From Holacanthus passer (lineage: Eukaryota; Chordata; Actinopteri; Pomacanthidae): a DNA stretch of 64,000 nt. Made by a program: the position numbers and the translations under genes. How positions within the stretch are numbered: the first letter of the stretch is position 1; every line of letters begins with the position of its first letter. Under the pieces are notes generated by a model. It was given only the letters and a program-made list of their open reading frames with translations. It was not told the origin of the DNA and did not search any database. The stretch lies in NCBI GenBank assembly GCA_025331565.1, contig JAFREQ010000041.1:2976001-3040000 (forward strand), in the 5' to 3' direction. Shown piece by piece: positions 20,991 through 32,047 of the stretch.

Positions 20991-22889
20991 GTGATACTCC
21001 CCTTTACTAGTCTACTAGACTACTTCTTAACCAGTAGCTCAATCTTAGCTGATATCTCAGGCACCCAGATTCACCCTATCACTATCAGTGACCATGCACC
21101 TCTCTCTCTTTCCCTCACTAATAAAAAAGCCACACCTCCGACTAGAACTTGGAAATTTAATACATCATTACTCAAAGATCCTGATTTCTTTAAATACTTT
21201 GAGAGAGAGTGGACATTATTCTTGGATATTAATGATTTATCAGGAACCTCATTGTGTATTCTTTGGGAGACAGCAAAGGCAGTAATGCAAGGTAAAATAA
21301 TTTCATACTCATCATACAAGAAAAAGAGAGAGAGAGCACTGGAATCTGAATTAGAACAGAAAATCAAATTCCTAGAAGCTGAATATGCTGACTCACAGGA
21401 GGAGCACATCCTGTGTAACTTAAGACAACTTAAGCTTGAACTAAAAAAATTACTGATAAAAAGACCCAGTTCCAGTTGCAGAGATTACGCTTGAAGAACT
21501 TTGAACATGGCAACAAATCTGGCAGATTTCTGGCTAATCAGTTAAAACTCAATAAAGAAAAATGTGTTATTTCCTCCATCAAGGATTCAGCTGGTAATAT
21601 AACTCATGTCCCTGAGGAAATAAATGAGGCCTTTAAAGACTTTTATAAAAACTTATATACACCACAGATTGATCCACCTATTTCTAATATTGAGGCATTT
21701 CTTGAAACCATAAATCTACCTAAACTAACCAAGGACCAAATTTTGAATTTAGATTCCCCTATCTCAGTGGCTGAGCTACAAGAAGCCCTACAGCATATGC
21801 CAAACAAAAAAGCCCCGAGTCCAGATGGATTCCCGGCTGAGTTCTACAAAGAAATTTGGTCACTGCTAGCTCTGGAATTCTACAGAATGGTTTTGGAAAT
21901 GAAAGAAAATTGCTTTCTCCCCACAAACCTGAACACTGCTACAATCAGTCTCCTGCTCAAACCTGATAAAGACCCAACATTCCCATCCAGCTACCGCCCA
22001 ATTTCACTCATAAATGCAGATCTTAAAATAATCTGCAAAGTCTTAGCAACTCGACTGGAAAAAAATCACTCCACATATAATACATCCTGATCAAACAGGA
22101 TTTATTAAGGGTAGACATTCCGCTAATAACGTACGTAGACTACTTAATATAATTGACAACTCCATCATTCACAATTTGGAAACCACAATTGTCTCACTAG
22201 ATGCTGAAAAGCATTTGATAGAGTAAACTGGAAATGTCTCTTTGCTACGCTACATAAATTTGGATTTGGAAATTCATTTATAACATGGATCAAGATTTTG
22301 TACAGCTCACCAAGAGCTTCGGTTAGATCCAATGATCAAATCTCCAAGTTTTTCTCTCTAGAGGGGCACTAGGCAGGGTTGTCCACTCTCTCCCTCACTA
22401 TTCGCCATATTTATTGAACCGCTAGCAGCAGCAATTTGACAACATTTAAACATCAAAGATATTAACAAAGCAGCCTCCCATCATAAGATAAGCCTTTATG
22501 CTGATGATGTATTACTTTTCCTTAAAAACTCATCTACTTCTCTTTCTGAAACAATTGCAATAATAGATAAATTCAGCTCAATCTCAGACTATTCCATTAA
22601 CTATTCCAAATCCATTGTTCTACCCATTAATTTTGAGTTCCATAGCACCTCTTCCATCCCTCTATACTCAGGGAACATTAAATATCTGGGCATTAATATT
22701 TCCTCCAAGCTGTCAGATCTGACCCATCTGAATTATACACCACTGCTTAAGTCAATTGAGGATGATCTTACCCGCTGGAAGGCATTACCTATATCACTTA
22801 TGGGGAGAATCGCAACAGTAAAGATGATAATCCTGCCAAAAATGAGCTTCTAACTATCTTTTTTCAATGATTCCCATTAAACCTTCTCT
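20991..22889 (+). pseudogene. L1 (Tx1/L1 group) ORF2, truncated and frameshifted
   Basis: Frames at 20991-21494 and 21476-22090, then broken frames to 22889, give consecutive parts of ORF2. First comes the end of the apurinic-type endonuclease (ITISDHAPLSLSL). Next is a lysine-rich linker (SYKKKRERALESELEQKI), then RT blocks ALQHMPNKKAPSPDGFPAEFYKE, SSYRPISLINAD, QTGFIKGRHS, SLDAEKAFDRV (with a frameshift), GTRQGCPLSPSLFAIFIEPLAA and LYADDVLLF. The YADD catalytic motif is present. The copy lacks the first two thirds of the endonuclease and stops at about 22889, where a Rex1 3' end begins. The cysteine-rich C-terminus is gone. Confidence 0.88.
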
Positions 22890-23177
22890 TATCTATTGAT
22901 AGTTTCTGATCTGCTTGCACTGAATCTGGTCACTTTATGTTCTTGCATAACATTTTGCATTATCTTGCACATCATCCCTACTTCTACGACTGCATTTTTA
23001 CTCATAGGATCAGTGGTTTTTAGGTACTTGTTTGTTATACTGTATGTTGTTTTGTTGCACTGTATGTTGTTTTATGCCTCGTTGTTTAGTGTGTTATGTG
23101 TTGTGCTGTGCTGTGTTGTTTTGTTTCACTGTGGCTGCTCCAACAAAAGAATTTCCCAGCTTGGGACAAATACAGTG

Positions 23178-23222
<45 letters not shown>

Positions 23223-23226
23223 GATC
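22890..23226 (+). mobile_element. Rex1 3' untranslated end with (TATC)n tail
   Basis: TTATCTATTGATAGTTTCTG at the start matches, on the opposite strand, the region just after the coding part of the Rex1 copy at 48 kb. Shared text includes GATCTGGTCACT, TGCACAT, TTTAGGTACTTGTTTG, ACAAAAGAATTTCCC and a terminal tetranucleotide tail (about 13 TATC units, 23169-23222). It is a very short 5'-truncated insertion that lies directly against the broken end of L1 ORF2. Frames at 22896-23487 read through the tail and are not genes. Confidence 0.75.
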
Positions 23227-23552
23227 TATGTGCACACATCGTACCAACTCTCAGCTAAAGCTACAATACTTCACCAATCATTTGCCACTATTTTTACTGT
23301 TACTATTGTTGTCGAATATATATATGTCAATTTAGACTTAGGTTGCATAGAACAAAAATTTCATTCGAGCTATTCATCTCAGTCAATTGTTCCCCAGATG
23401 TTGAAAAATTTTCTAGTAGGCAGAAAATGCATTTATTGTATAAAAATCATTTTCAACTGGAGGGATGTCATAAATGCATCAAGATAAGATATTTCTTTAT
23501 TAGTTCCACAGTGGGGAAAATTTCCTTATATCTTGTTTTTCATGTGTTTCCT
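23227..23552. other. Short spacer with a minus-strand LINE tail
   Basis: Positions 23478-23525 (AAGATAAGATATTTCTTTATTAG...GTGGGGAAAATTTCC) are the reverse complement of the LINE tail at 17.7 kb. The rest is unassigned. Confidence 0.5.
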
Positions 23553-24148
23553 TGTTATGGCAGTTCAACAGTAGGACCCAAAAACAGACACAACAAGGAG
23601 ACTGAGTGGTGTTGACAATTTATTTTAGTTGCAGGAGAAAAAACAGGCTGGAGGCTTGGCTGGGGGTGGTCTGGCTGGGGTGGACGGGTCCAGTGGAGCG
23701 TGGCAGGCAGAGGGGATGAAGGTGGAGACCAAACAGACTGCTGAGACCGAGGCGAGGCGGGTTGAAGCTGGAGTGGTGGTGGAGCAGGCGTAGAGGATCT
23801 GTGGTGCGGAGCAGAAGGTTAACTGGAGATCGGGAACAGACACAAAAAGTACGAACAAACAGGTATTCTCTGGAGAAGTAGCCTAGATGTCTGGTTACTG
23901 CAGTAGTGACTGAACAATCTGGCGGAGTCTGGATGTTTGAGCCGGGGTGATATACTGCTGGGGCTTGATGAGGAGATTAGGTGCAGGTGAGGTGAGACAG
24001 CAGCTGTAGAGAGTCAGATGAGCAGGTAGGAGGAGGAAGCCAGAAGTCCACGTCCAGCCACACGGAGACGGACAGACATACATGACACAGTAGGAGGGGA
24101 AAACAGGAAACACAAGGAGAGAGAGAGGCAAAGGTCCAAACCCTGACA
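23553..24148 (-). mobile_element. Solo LTR (minus) with 5-bp TSD TTCCT
   Basis: The plus strand starts TGTTATGGCAG and ends ACCCTGACA, and TTCCT is directly repeated at 23548-23552 and 24149-24153. On the minus strand an AATAAA polyadenylation signal (plus TTTATT, 23619-23624) lies near the 3' end, which fixes the orientation. Length is 596 bp. The internal region is missing, so it is a recombined LTR. Its minus-strand start, TGTCAGGGTTTGG, and its end, GCCATAACA, differ from those of the other LTRs here, so it is a separate family. Proline-rich frames inside it (23625-23858, 23895-24149) are not genes. Confidence 0.84.
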
Positions 24149-24153
24149 TTCCT

Positions 24154-26312
24154 AAAAATACAAGACAGGAGAATATAGTAAATTACTGTTAAACTTTGTG
24201 GTTTGCTAATTTAATTTTTTTTTCTTTTTAAAGTTATTTTTTACAAAACCAACATGAACTCAACTGAATTTATCTGTGAGTGAGGGCATATTCATTATTT
24301 GAGATTTACTTTAAAATGCAGCATAAATAACATGTCATGATGAACAGTCTGAGTCAATTTCTGAGTCAACCCCCATTAAAACACACAACAGGAATGTACC
24401 ATGGTCAATGCCAGGTCTAGACTGGTGTGGAGGTTGAGGTTGGCTGACCAAGCACTGGCAGAAAGAACAGCAGGGGACTCAGTCTGCCCACTGATTCCAA
24501 GCTCTGCAATGAGGTTGGTAGTACACACAGGATACTGGCTCTTTCATCACTGCATTAGCACCACAGAGGAAGACCGTAAAACATTAACATTATACACAAT
24601 AATACTTGACATGATGGTTAAAAATCAGTATTTCAGTGTGCTGCTGAAGAGGTTTCATGCAGACACTCTCCATGGTGCTGAAATGCACAGCTGGTCTGTG
24701 ACAAGGTATATTTAACAGATTTTCATGAAAGTTAAATGGCTGCTTTTACTGTAGGATGAGTCCTAATTAATTTGGTGATGTTTCTATATCACCAAATAAA
24801 TAAATAAATAAAAACCCAAACAAAATTTTAAGTTTAACAAAGTTTAACACAAGAAATAGCAGGATGTAATAGGCCAGATTTGCAGAGCAAATTCATACAC
24901 TCCAGATGATAAATCCCTTTGAGGTTCCTCAACCTACAGTCTGACCTATATTGCTCCCTGAGGAAAAAAAATACTTTAACGAGGAGCACCACCTTCAAAG
25001 GGGAAAATTAATAACCAAATTAATTGATTACCCAGAAAAGACGTGACTTCTTTTCGATTAAATTGATCTCAAGCTCGAAAAAAAAATACCCACGACAAAA
25101 ACTTCTAAATTATCTAAATGACAATATTTATTAATCTAACATCTACTAACCCAGGATAAATGAAATGACTGATAATTACAAGATAATATTGAGGATGGAA
25201 TAAATGAGCAATAGTGATCTTAATAAAATGAGAAGACAAAACTGTAATAAATTGGAAAATGGTGAAATAGAGGATATGATTACTGCTATGGGCTATAGAT
25301 GTAATAATAACAGATACTAGGATATTTACAAAGATCTTCACCAGGGTAAGATGGGGTCAGCTTCTCAACCACACCATAGACATAGTAGAAATAATATAGG
25401 CAGTACGAATAAAGGTATATTTTATCTTGTCTTAAATATGGAACTTCATACATTTACATATTTTTCATCAAGTAACTAATCACATCTAAAGTCTTCAGTA
25501 GTTTACATCACATGTATATTTTGAGTAAACACACTCCCTTTTCAGGACACCATTATTTTCTGTGACACATTTACAATAACCAAATATAAATGATTACTAA
25601 ATGATTTTTAATAAATTGAATATATGCTTGTCATTATGATTATACATGTGTTGATACATGTAAATGAGTAACTATTTTTCCACAGTGGATGCTGCACCCG
25701 ACTGCAACTTTCTCAAACTGAACTCAGTGAAAAGGCAAGAAAAATGTAGCAAATGTGTAAAAGAGGATAAAGAGAGTGAGCTAGACAACCCAGAATGAGA
25801 CAAAGGCCAATGACATTTAGTTGAATTAAGTCAAAATCACTGTCAGATTGAATTTTAAATCAAAATACAATAGTATTTCACTTATTCAGAAATGCATTTT
25901 CCTACTTTATATCAATGAGAGGTAGAGTTTACTGTGAGAATGAATTAATCACAATTTCTAAGCAATAATTATTCTTTTGAGTAAGATAAATAAAGCTTCC
26001 AGGTTTGCTCTTTCCTTTTGTTACTTGACTGACTTCCATAAACCATACACCAATGAACTGAACTGAGAATGGAGGGAAAATGACTTCTCAGTAGGTGGGA
26101 GAGTATTTTTGGATGCTGCACCTTCATTAACTGGGAGCAGATGGCTGTTTCCATTGATGATTTAAATGAGCACTGGAAAAGATGTGGCAGGAGTCACTTA
26201 TCTGCTACAAAAAGACACATATGAAAGGTTCAGAGGAGCTCTTTGAGGGAACGTGCAGATGATCATTATTGAATCCTCGGTGTGTGTTCTGCTTTTTTTC
26301 CTACATGTATAT
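24154..26312. other. Unassigned AT-rich sequence
   Basis: The 104-codon plus frame at 24401-24715 has no recognisable domain. A LINE-like tail ('acgaataaaggtatattttatcttgtctt') is at 25408-25437. No exon is supported. Confidence 0.4.
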
Positions 26313-26347
26313 ATACACACACACACACACTCACACACATATATATA
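26313..26347. repeat. (CA)n/(TA)n microsatellite
   Basis: A run of about ten CA units with one interruption, followed by TATATATA. The Tc1 end begins at its 3' edge at a TA dinucleotide. Confidence 0.85.
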
Positions 26348-26712
26348 TACACAGTACTGTGCAAAGGTTTTAGGCAAGCGTGAAAAAATGCTGTAAACTA
26401 AGAATGCTTTCAAATATGGTAGTGTTAATAGTTTATTTTCATCAATTAACAGAATGCTGTGAACGAACAGAAGAGAAATCTAAATCAAATCAATATTTGT
26501 TGTGACCACCCTTTGCCTTCAAAACAGCATCGATTCTTCTAGGTACACTTGCACACAGTTTTTGTTTTCTTCTGTGGATGTAGGCTTCCACAAATCCTTC
26601 TGTCTCTTCATGTAATCCCAAACAGACTCGATGATGTTGATATCAGGGCTCTGTGGGGACCATACCATCACTTCAAGGACTTCATGTTCTTCTGCTGGAC
26701 ATCTTTCGATTT

Positions 26713-26715
<3 letters not shown>
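26348..26715 (-). pseudogene. Tc1/mariner transposase C-terminus with one terminal repeat, truncated
   Basis: The left edge, TA|CACAGTACTGTGCAAAGGTTTTAGGCA, is the terminal inverted repeat of a common fish Tc1 family, positioned at a TA target. The minus frame from about 26715 to 26519 reads VMVWSPQSPDINIIESVWDYMKRQKD. This is the SPDLNxIExxWD region near the third catalytic acidic residue of Tc1 transposases, with PDIN in place of PDLN. About 115 bp of 3' flank separates it from the repeat, as usual. The rest of the transposase and the other terminal repeat are missing beyond the (TA)n at 26716. It cannot be active. Confidence 0.82.

Positions 26716-26752
<37 letters not shown>
26716..26752. 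repeat. (TA)n microsatellite
   Basis: About 16 TA units. It marks the truncation point of the Tc1 relic. Confidence 0.9.
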
Positions 26753-26755
<3 letters not shown>

Positions 26756-27289
26756 CATAGATCGATACATATACATATTACTTTAGTACTCATTTGTGAG
26801 ATCTGATATTTATTTTTTTAATACAATTTTTGTTTCTGGTGACAAGGTCTGCCAAACACTTTGTCTCAGTGCAGTATCTTGAAAACTACCATCCAGATTC
26901 CCATTAAAGAAACTGTTTAACTTTGGAATCAGCAGCTGACACAACAATAAGTGTGTTTACATACATTTAGTTTTATGCGCGGTTCATTTGCCTTAATTTT
27001 AAATTTGCACATAAGAACCACTTGACTGGGTTGGGAAAGTTGGTGTATCAATAAAACAAAATAAAACCAAATAACAAGGAAGTAGGCTTTGCAAAATCAG
27101 ATTACAGTGGGGTCCTGAGACCACTTTGAAAATCTCCAATATTTTCATGTAAATCTGGAAATCATCAGAAAGTTTGAGGAAGAAGTTAGGACATGTGAAA
27201 TGAAGAAGAAACATTTAAGATTCTGCACTATTTCCAGGTCTGCAATCAGATTTAAACAAATTTATAGTATTGACCAACTTAACTCCTTT
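26753..27289. other. Unassigned sequence
   Basis: No coding or repeat signal that I can support. Confidence 0.4.
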
Positions 27290-28080
27290 GTACTAAAGGT
27301 CAGATTTCCTTGAGTTGTATCCCTTTTTGTGGAAGTATGCATTCAGATGACACACAGATGGGCTGATCTACGAATGAGAGGGTTATTTAAGTAACTCAAC
27401 CTGCTTTACTTTCTCAGTGCCCCCATAAATATTCAATAGAGGTGAGGTCAGGCAAGTATGGACCAGAGTCCATGACAGTTAGAATTCCTAGGTAGTAGTT
27501 CAAGTAGTTCTTCCAAAGCTTTGAGGTCATTATCCTACTTCAGTATGAATCCTTCTCCACAAAGATTCAAACCAGAGGGTTTAGCATGTCTGAAGAATTG
27601 AGTGGTACTTTTCCTTAGTCAGGGTGTAATCAATTTTGTGCATGTGTTCAACTCCAGAGGAGACAAAACAACCCCAGACTTGAATATTCCCACCACCATG
27701 TTTCACTGTTGGTTTGATACACAGCACTATCATTCTTGCTCCTTTTTGTCTCACATATACCTTTGTGTTTCTGCCATAAATCTCAAACTTTCATTCATCA
27801 GTAAAAAGAACATTTGTTCTAGTGATCCACTGTGAAATGCGGTTATTTCCTAGCCCAGCCTCATCCAACTTGTCCTCTGAGACCACAACAAGACTGCCTT
27901 CTTTTGAAAGTATTTTTGCTGATTGGAGTCTTGCGTTCGTTATTTAGCATATTATGTATCTGTGATGAAGTTGCTTTCTATCTAATGCCTCTATCTATTA
28001 GGAAACTAAGCTTGATGTATTGATCTGACGATTATGAAACACTCATTGCTGTAGTTATTGTGAAAAAGTGCTTCTAATAC
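27290..28080 (-). pseudogene. Second Tc1/mariner transposase relic, heavily decayed
   Basis: Reading the minus strand through many stops recovers the transposase in order. It begins with a helix-turn-helix region near 27990-27900 (SQIHNMLN followed by PISKNTFKRR). An N-terminal catalytic region follows near 27800. Then comes a KHGGGNIQVWGCF-type block near 27690 (as NIQVWGCFVSSG) and finally SPDLTSIEYLWG-type sequence near 27450. These are the hallmarks of Tc1-like DDE transposases, which cut and paste at TA. At least six stops and shifts are present, so this is an old copy, older than the one at 26.4 kb by appearance. Terminal repeats were not found. Small plus-strand frames at 27602-28023 are shadows. 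Confidence 0.72.
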
Positions 28081-28424
28081 TATTTCATTATTTTCTGGAG
28101 TTTCTGTAGATGCAGCTTTTTTCAAATCACTAGTGTTGCTTCTACGAATGTGTGAAAAAAGTCATTTTCAATATCCAAGACATTTTTTTTCCCTGAGACA
28201 ACTTGTCAATGCTTAGAACAACAAATGTAAATGCTTCCCTGAGTAGATATAAGTTTAATTGCTATTACATCATAATGTTCGTTTCAAATAAGCCCTAAAG
28301 GAGCACTATAAAGCTAAATTCATTGTTTGTGGCCAACAAAGGCCATCACAGAGGGCTTCAATTTCTCTATTTTGTTTTCTCCTCATCTCCTCTGTCCTCT
28401 GGCCTGTAATCCGGAAATCGATTT
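28081..28424. other. Unassigned sequence
   Basis: Nothing recognised. Confidence 0.35.
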
Positions 28425-28498
28425 TCGGCATCCCTGATGTATAAAAGTGGTGTGACACACAGCTAGTATATACAAACAATGGTGGAAGGAGGACTGAG
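28425..28498 (+). repeat. Short repeat shared with 41836-41906
   Basis: GTATAAAAGTGGTGTGACACACAG with its flanks (CATCCCTGATG before, ACAATGGTGGAAGGAGG after) recurs at 41.84 kb with few differences. TATAAAAG inside it is a good TATA box (the other copy reads TACAAAAG). The family is unknown. Each copy lies within about 1.5 kb of a C2H2/SAMD3-like gene fragment. Confidence 0.7.
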
Positions 28499-29350
28499 CT
28501 GTGCCACACATCATATTTGATGTGATCAAAATGCACTCTAAGAAATGATTCATGTGGTTAGTAAATAACACTTAAAATAAAAATACGTTTTGTTGTGACA
28601 CTGCAGGTAAACAACAGGTGTGTTAGTTTAGTTCTCAGTTCAAGTTGGCATCAGTTGAGTGACGTTTGGTCTGCTACAGCTGCGTCAGTGGGCAGTTAGG
28701 CATCTGTGAGTTGTTCGACTTGTGACATGTAGGTTTTGAAAGATATTTTTGGTTTAAAATCGATGCAATGTTCAAGCCCGAACGTTACAGTTATATTTGT
28801 GTGAGCTTAAAATTGTTACTACTACAGGTTCAGATATAACAAATAAGGCGGGCTGGAAAGTTGAGAGCACGTTGTAGAAACGCTGTAGGAAAAGGCTTAA
28901 TAAAGCAATAGGCTAATATTAACTTGATTGTTATATATATGAAGAAGAGCGATCACACTCAAAACAATGTAATTAAAAAGATTTCATTTTCTCATTTCAG
29001 TGTTTGCCATTACTGTTGGGAATTGTAAAAACTTTTAAGTTAGAAAAAAGCATTTAATTTCGCAAGCAGAACATTTTGGTTTTGAGCCTCAACGTTAAGA
29101 ACTGACCATTCATCTGAAGTTATAGACATTACTGTATGGTAAAATGTTAAACAAGCTGTAAATACTACAGCTCTGATTTACAAAGGGAGTGTTACTGCTC
29201 ATTTATAACATGGGGAAGCCTGCGAACTCATCTGTCAAGGAGCCATTCTTCTCATGAAAAAGTGACATGTACAGAAGTTTTGTGTTTCAAGTGTCTGTGT
29301 TGCTTCTTGTGGAGGACCAGTTTTAAGAAATCTATTTTCTATCTTCTCAG
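28499..29350. other. Unassigned sequence
   Basis: AT-rich with no supported exon. If the fragments at 29.35 kb are exons, this may be their upstream intron or promoter region. Confidence 0.35.
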
Positions 29351-29442
29351 CATGATTCAGTGGAAAAAGGAGAGCAGTGTCTATCCTTTGCCTGGTGGTT
29401 CATCTCAGAGAGAAGGAGGACCATCTCTTTAAAGAACACTTG
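29351..29442 (+). pseudogene. Possible exon of a SAMD3-like multicopy gene
   Basis: An acceptor (TTTCTATCTTCTCAG) precedes 29351 and a donor (CACTTG|GTAGGTAA) follows 29442. In the frame that ends on a complete codon the exon reads ...SILCLVVHLREKEDHLFKEHL, preceded by an in-frame TGA at its very start. The acidic 'LREKEDHLFKE' segment resembles, from memory, the region just before the last exon of the fish SAMD3-like family. The stop suggests a broken copy or a wrong frame. The assignment is tentative and depends on a search of the family. Confidence 0.3.
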
Positions 29443-29552
29443 GTAGGTAAATCCAGACGTTTAAGTTTAAACACACTATACTTGTGTTACTTTTGTTTTC
29501 AGATATGATAACTTAAAAAACTAACATGTTTATTCCAACAAACTTATGACAG

Positions 29553-29636
29553 GATGGTGAAATGTTGGATACTGATGAGGTGATGAAGATTGTTGTCACC
29601 AGAGGTGCCATGATGGCTGATCCAGGGATTCAGTGG
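29553..29636 (+). pseudogene. Possible start of the last exon of the same gene, truncated
   Basis: An acceptor (CTTATGACAG) precedes 29553. The phase-0 continuation reads DGEMLDTDEVMKIVVTRGAMMADPGIQ, where the acidic MDxDEV/MDEDAI-like start parallels the beginning of the minus-strand exon at 35833. After about 29636 the similarity stops and stops appear. The usual 'EDIGxVxEGVxVL...YALNLSYP' part is missing. The donor at 29637 (GTTGAA) is poor. It is either a truncated pseudo-copy or chance. Confidence 0.28.
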
Positions 29637-29819
29637 GTTGAAATCTGCAACTTTACTGCAATCTTACACTGTTACTTTTAGATTTCATTTTTGTCCAAAT
29701 ATTGTTTGGCTTGTTTATTTTGTGAGCAGGTTGTGGGACAAAAATTGGTCTATATTATTAAAAAACAATTTGATTAAGTGTTTTAGAATAAACAATTTGA
29801 CAAAATAGTCGCTGTAAGT

Positions 29820-30190
29820 TATTTATTCTGGCTTAGATGAATTAAGTTACAAATACTCAAAAAAGTCAATGCAAATTGTTACATCAGTTTTTTTTTTAAA
29901 GTAGCATGAAAGTAAAATAAATAAGTTAGAATAACTTGAAATAAACTGACAACTTAATATCACCACAACCTTTGACTTAAAATTTATTTAGTTGAGCTCA
30001 ATTAAGCTTGTAGAGGTCAAAATAAATCATGCTGGTTATACTCATTTGGTTAGACTAACTATAAAAGACTTGTAGGACTTACTCAATAACGCTAGAGTTG
30101 GAACTACTTAAAAAGATGCATGCAAATTGTTACCTCAACTTAACTCCAGCAAGATGGTTCCAGCTTCCAGGGTTGTTTTTTTTTTTAGAG
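29820..30190 (+). repeat. AT-rich interspersed repeat of MITE type
   Basis: Phrases such as AAAGTAGCATGAAAGTAAAATAA, AAGTTAGAATAACTTGAAATAA, TTGACTTAAAATTTATTTAGTTGAGC and the terminal GGTTGTTTTTTTTTTTAGAGTGTG match a very common fish AT-rich element (from memory). It ends in a T run followed by AGTGTG. A related piece is at 42.24-42.56 kb. No transposase. Terminal repeats are not clean enough to set exact ends. Confidence 0.5.
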
Positions 30191-30342
30191 TGTGCCCACT
30201 CCAAATCAAAGATGTCTTATTTTGTTAAATGCCTGTTGCCTCGACCCGTCTCTGCTCTGTGTACATTGGTCCCACATGATCAGAATGTGGCCATCTGAGA
30301 GCATCTTCTTCTCAACTAATAATTGCTTCTCAAACTAAAAGA

Positions 30343-30436
30343 TTTAATTCACATTAGACTGTTTAAAATAATCATGTTGATTCAACACATTTAATTCACA
30401 TTAGACTGTTTAAAATAATCATGTCGATTTAACATA
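30343..30436. repeat. 47-bp tandem duplication
   Basis: TTTAATTCACATTAGACTGTTTAAAATAATCATG is present at 30343 and again at 30390. The two 47-bp units differ at only a few positions, all in the last third. Confidence 0.9.
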
Positions 30437-30745
30437 CTCTTTATACGTTGCCATTATATGAAATTATTGTGTTATGTTTCATTAATTTCATCATAAAAGT
30501 GATTTGCATTGACAAAAATGGCAGAGTCAGAATTCTGTACCAAAGGTTTGCTGTATTTAGCCTTAAAACTTTACAAGACACAAACTGTACCCAAAATGCA
30601 GGAAACTGCAGTCACTTTAAACTGATTTCACAGAGGAATCAAAACTGGACACTGTAAACCCTGTATCAACAGCAGTGGATTCAAACAAATACATAATAAG
30701 GCAAACCTTAAAGTGCAAAGTTTACAGTTCTCACTTTTTTCTCAG

Positions 30746-32047
30746 TGGATTCACAACACCCCCTGCAGGGTCTCCTCCTCAGCCTCCCTGGGAAAGTCTA
30801 TTCCAGGGTACTGGAGAGGAGGATCCGGCCGATAGTCAAACCTCAGATCCAGGAGGAACAATGCGGTTTTCGTCCCGGCCGTGGAACACTGGACCAGCTC
30901 TATACTCTCCATCGGGTGCTCGAGGGTTCCTGGGAGTACGCCCAACCAGTCCACATGTGCTTTGTGGATTTGGAGAAGGCGTTCGACTGTGTCCCTTGTG
31001 GCATCCTGTGGGGGGTGCTCTGGGAGTATGGGGTCCGAGGCCCTTTGCTAAGGGCAGTCCGGTCCCTGTACGACCGGAGCAGGAGTCTGGTTCGCATTGC
31101 CGGCAGTAAGTCAGACCTGTTCCCGGTGCACATTGGACTCACATTGGACTGCCCTTTGTCACCGGTTCTGTTCATAACTTTTATGGACAGAATTTCTAGG
31201 TGCAGCCAGGGGCCGGAGGGGGTCCGGTTTGGGGACCACAGGATCCCTGCTTTTTGCGGATGATGTGGTCCTGTTGGCTTCATCGAACCTGGACCTTCAG
31301 TGTGCACTGGAGCGGTTTGCAGCCGAGCGTGAATTGGCTGGGATGAGGATCAGCACCTCCAAATCCGAGGCCATGGTACTCGACCGGAAAAAGATGGCTT
31401 GCCCTTTCCAGGTTGGTGGAGAGGCCCTGCCTCAAGTGGAGGAGTTTAAGTATCTTGGGGTCTTGTTCACGAGTGAGGGGAGGATGGAGCTGTATTGGCT
31501 GTATTGGTCCGTCGTGGTGAAGAAGGAGCTAAGCCGAAGGGCAAGGCTCTCGATTTACCGGTCAATCTTCGTTCCAACCCTCACTTATGGTCATGAGCTT
31601 TGGGTCATGACCGAAAGACCGAGATCCCGGATACAAGCGGCCGAAATGAGTTTCCTCCGCAGGGTGGCTGGGTACACCCTTAGAGATAGGGTGAGGAGCT
31701 CAGTCACCAGGGAGGAGCTCGGAGTAGAGCCGCTACTCCTCCACATCGAGAGGAGTCAGTTGAGGTGGCTTGGACATCTGTTCCGGATGCCTTCGGGACG
31801 CCTCCCTGGGGAGGTGTTCCGGGCATGTCCCACCGGGAGGAGGCCTCAGGGTAGACCTAGGACACGCTGGAGGGACTATGTCTCTCGGCTGGCCTGGGAA
31901 TGCCTCGGGGTCCCACCGGAAGAGCTGGAGGAGGTGTCTAGGGTGAGGGAAGTCTGGGCATCCTTGCTTAGACTGCTGCCTCTGCAACCCGGCCCTGGAT
32001 AAGCAGAAGAAAATGGATGGATGGATGGATGGATGGATTCACAACAC
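30746..32047 (+). mobile_element. 5'-truncated LINE with (TGGA)n tail and 14-bp TSD
   Basis: TGGATTCACAACAC is present at 30746-30759 and again at 32034-32047. The insert between them ends with AAGCAGAAGAAAATGGATGGATGG..., a (TGGA)n tail. The TGGA start of the duplication may partly be tail, leaving at least 10 bp of unambiguous host duplication. The result is a complete footprint of target-primed reverse transcription of a 5'-truncated RNA. The duplicated site lies in AT-rich DNA that itself carries GTGCAATGGATTCAC-like motifs. Tail type and protein (next entry) fit an RTE-like family, but I am not certain of the clade. Confidence 0.85.
30760..32002 (+). pseudogene. LINE reverse transcriptase (RTE-like), one frameshift
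   Basis: The first frame (to 31263) carries RT fingers and palm: GKVYSRVLERRIRP, EEQCGFRPGRGTLDQLYTL, FVDLEKAFDCVP, LYDRSRSLVRIAG and CPLSPVLFITFMDRIS. After a frameshift near 31230 the second frame (31229-32002) continues with LLFADDVVLLASS (catalytic FADD present), STSKSEAMVL, EFKYLGVLFTSEG, TYGHELWVMTERPRSRIQAAEMSFLRRVAGY and a GRRPQGRPRTRWRDYV C-terminal block, ending LPLQPGPG and a stop. Between 'SEGRMEL' and 'VVVKKELS' about 20 expected residues are replaced. Endonuclease is absent through 5' truncation. The reading is otherwise well preserved, so the insertion is relatively young. The minus frames here are shadows. Confidence 0.88.

Noticed and set aside
23169..23222. (TATC)n run considered as a CRISPR-like or regulatory array
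   Set aside because: It is a simple tetranucleotide tail of a Rex1 3' end. There are no spacers.
24401..24715. 104-codon plus frame
   Set aside because: No recognisable motif and no splice or promoter support.
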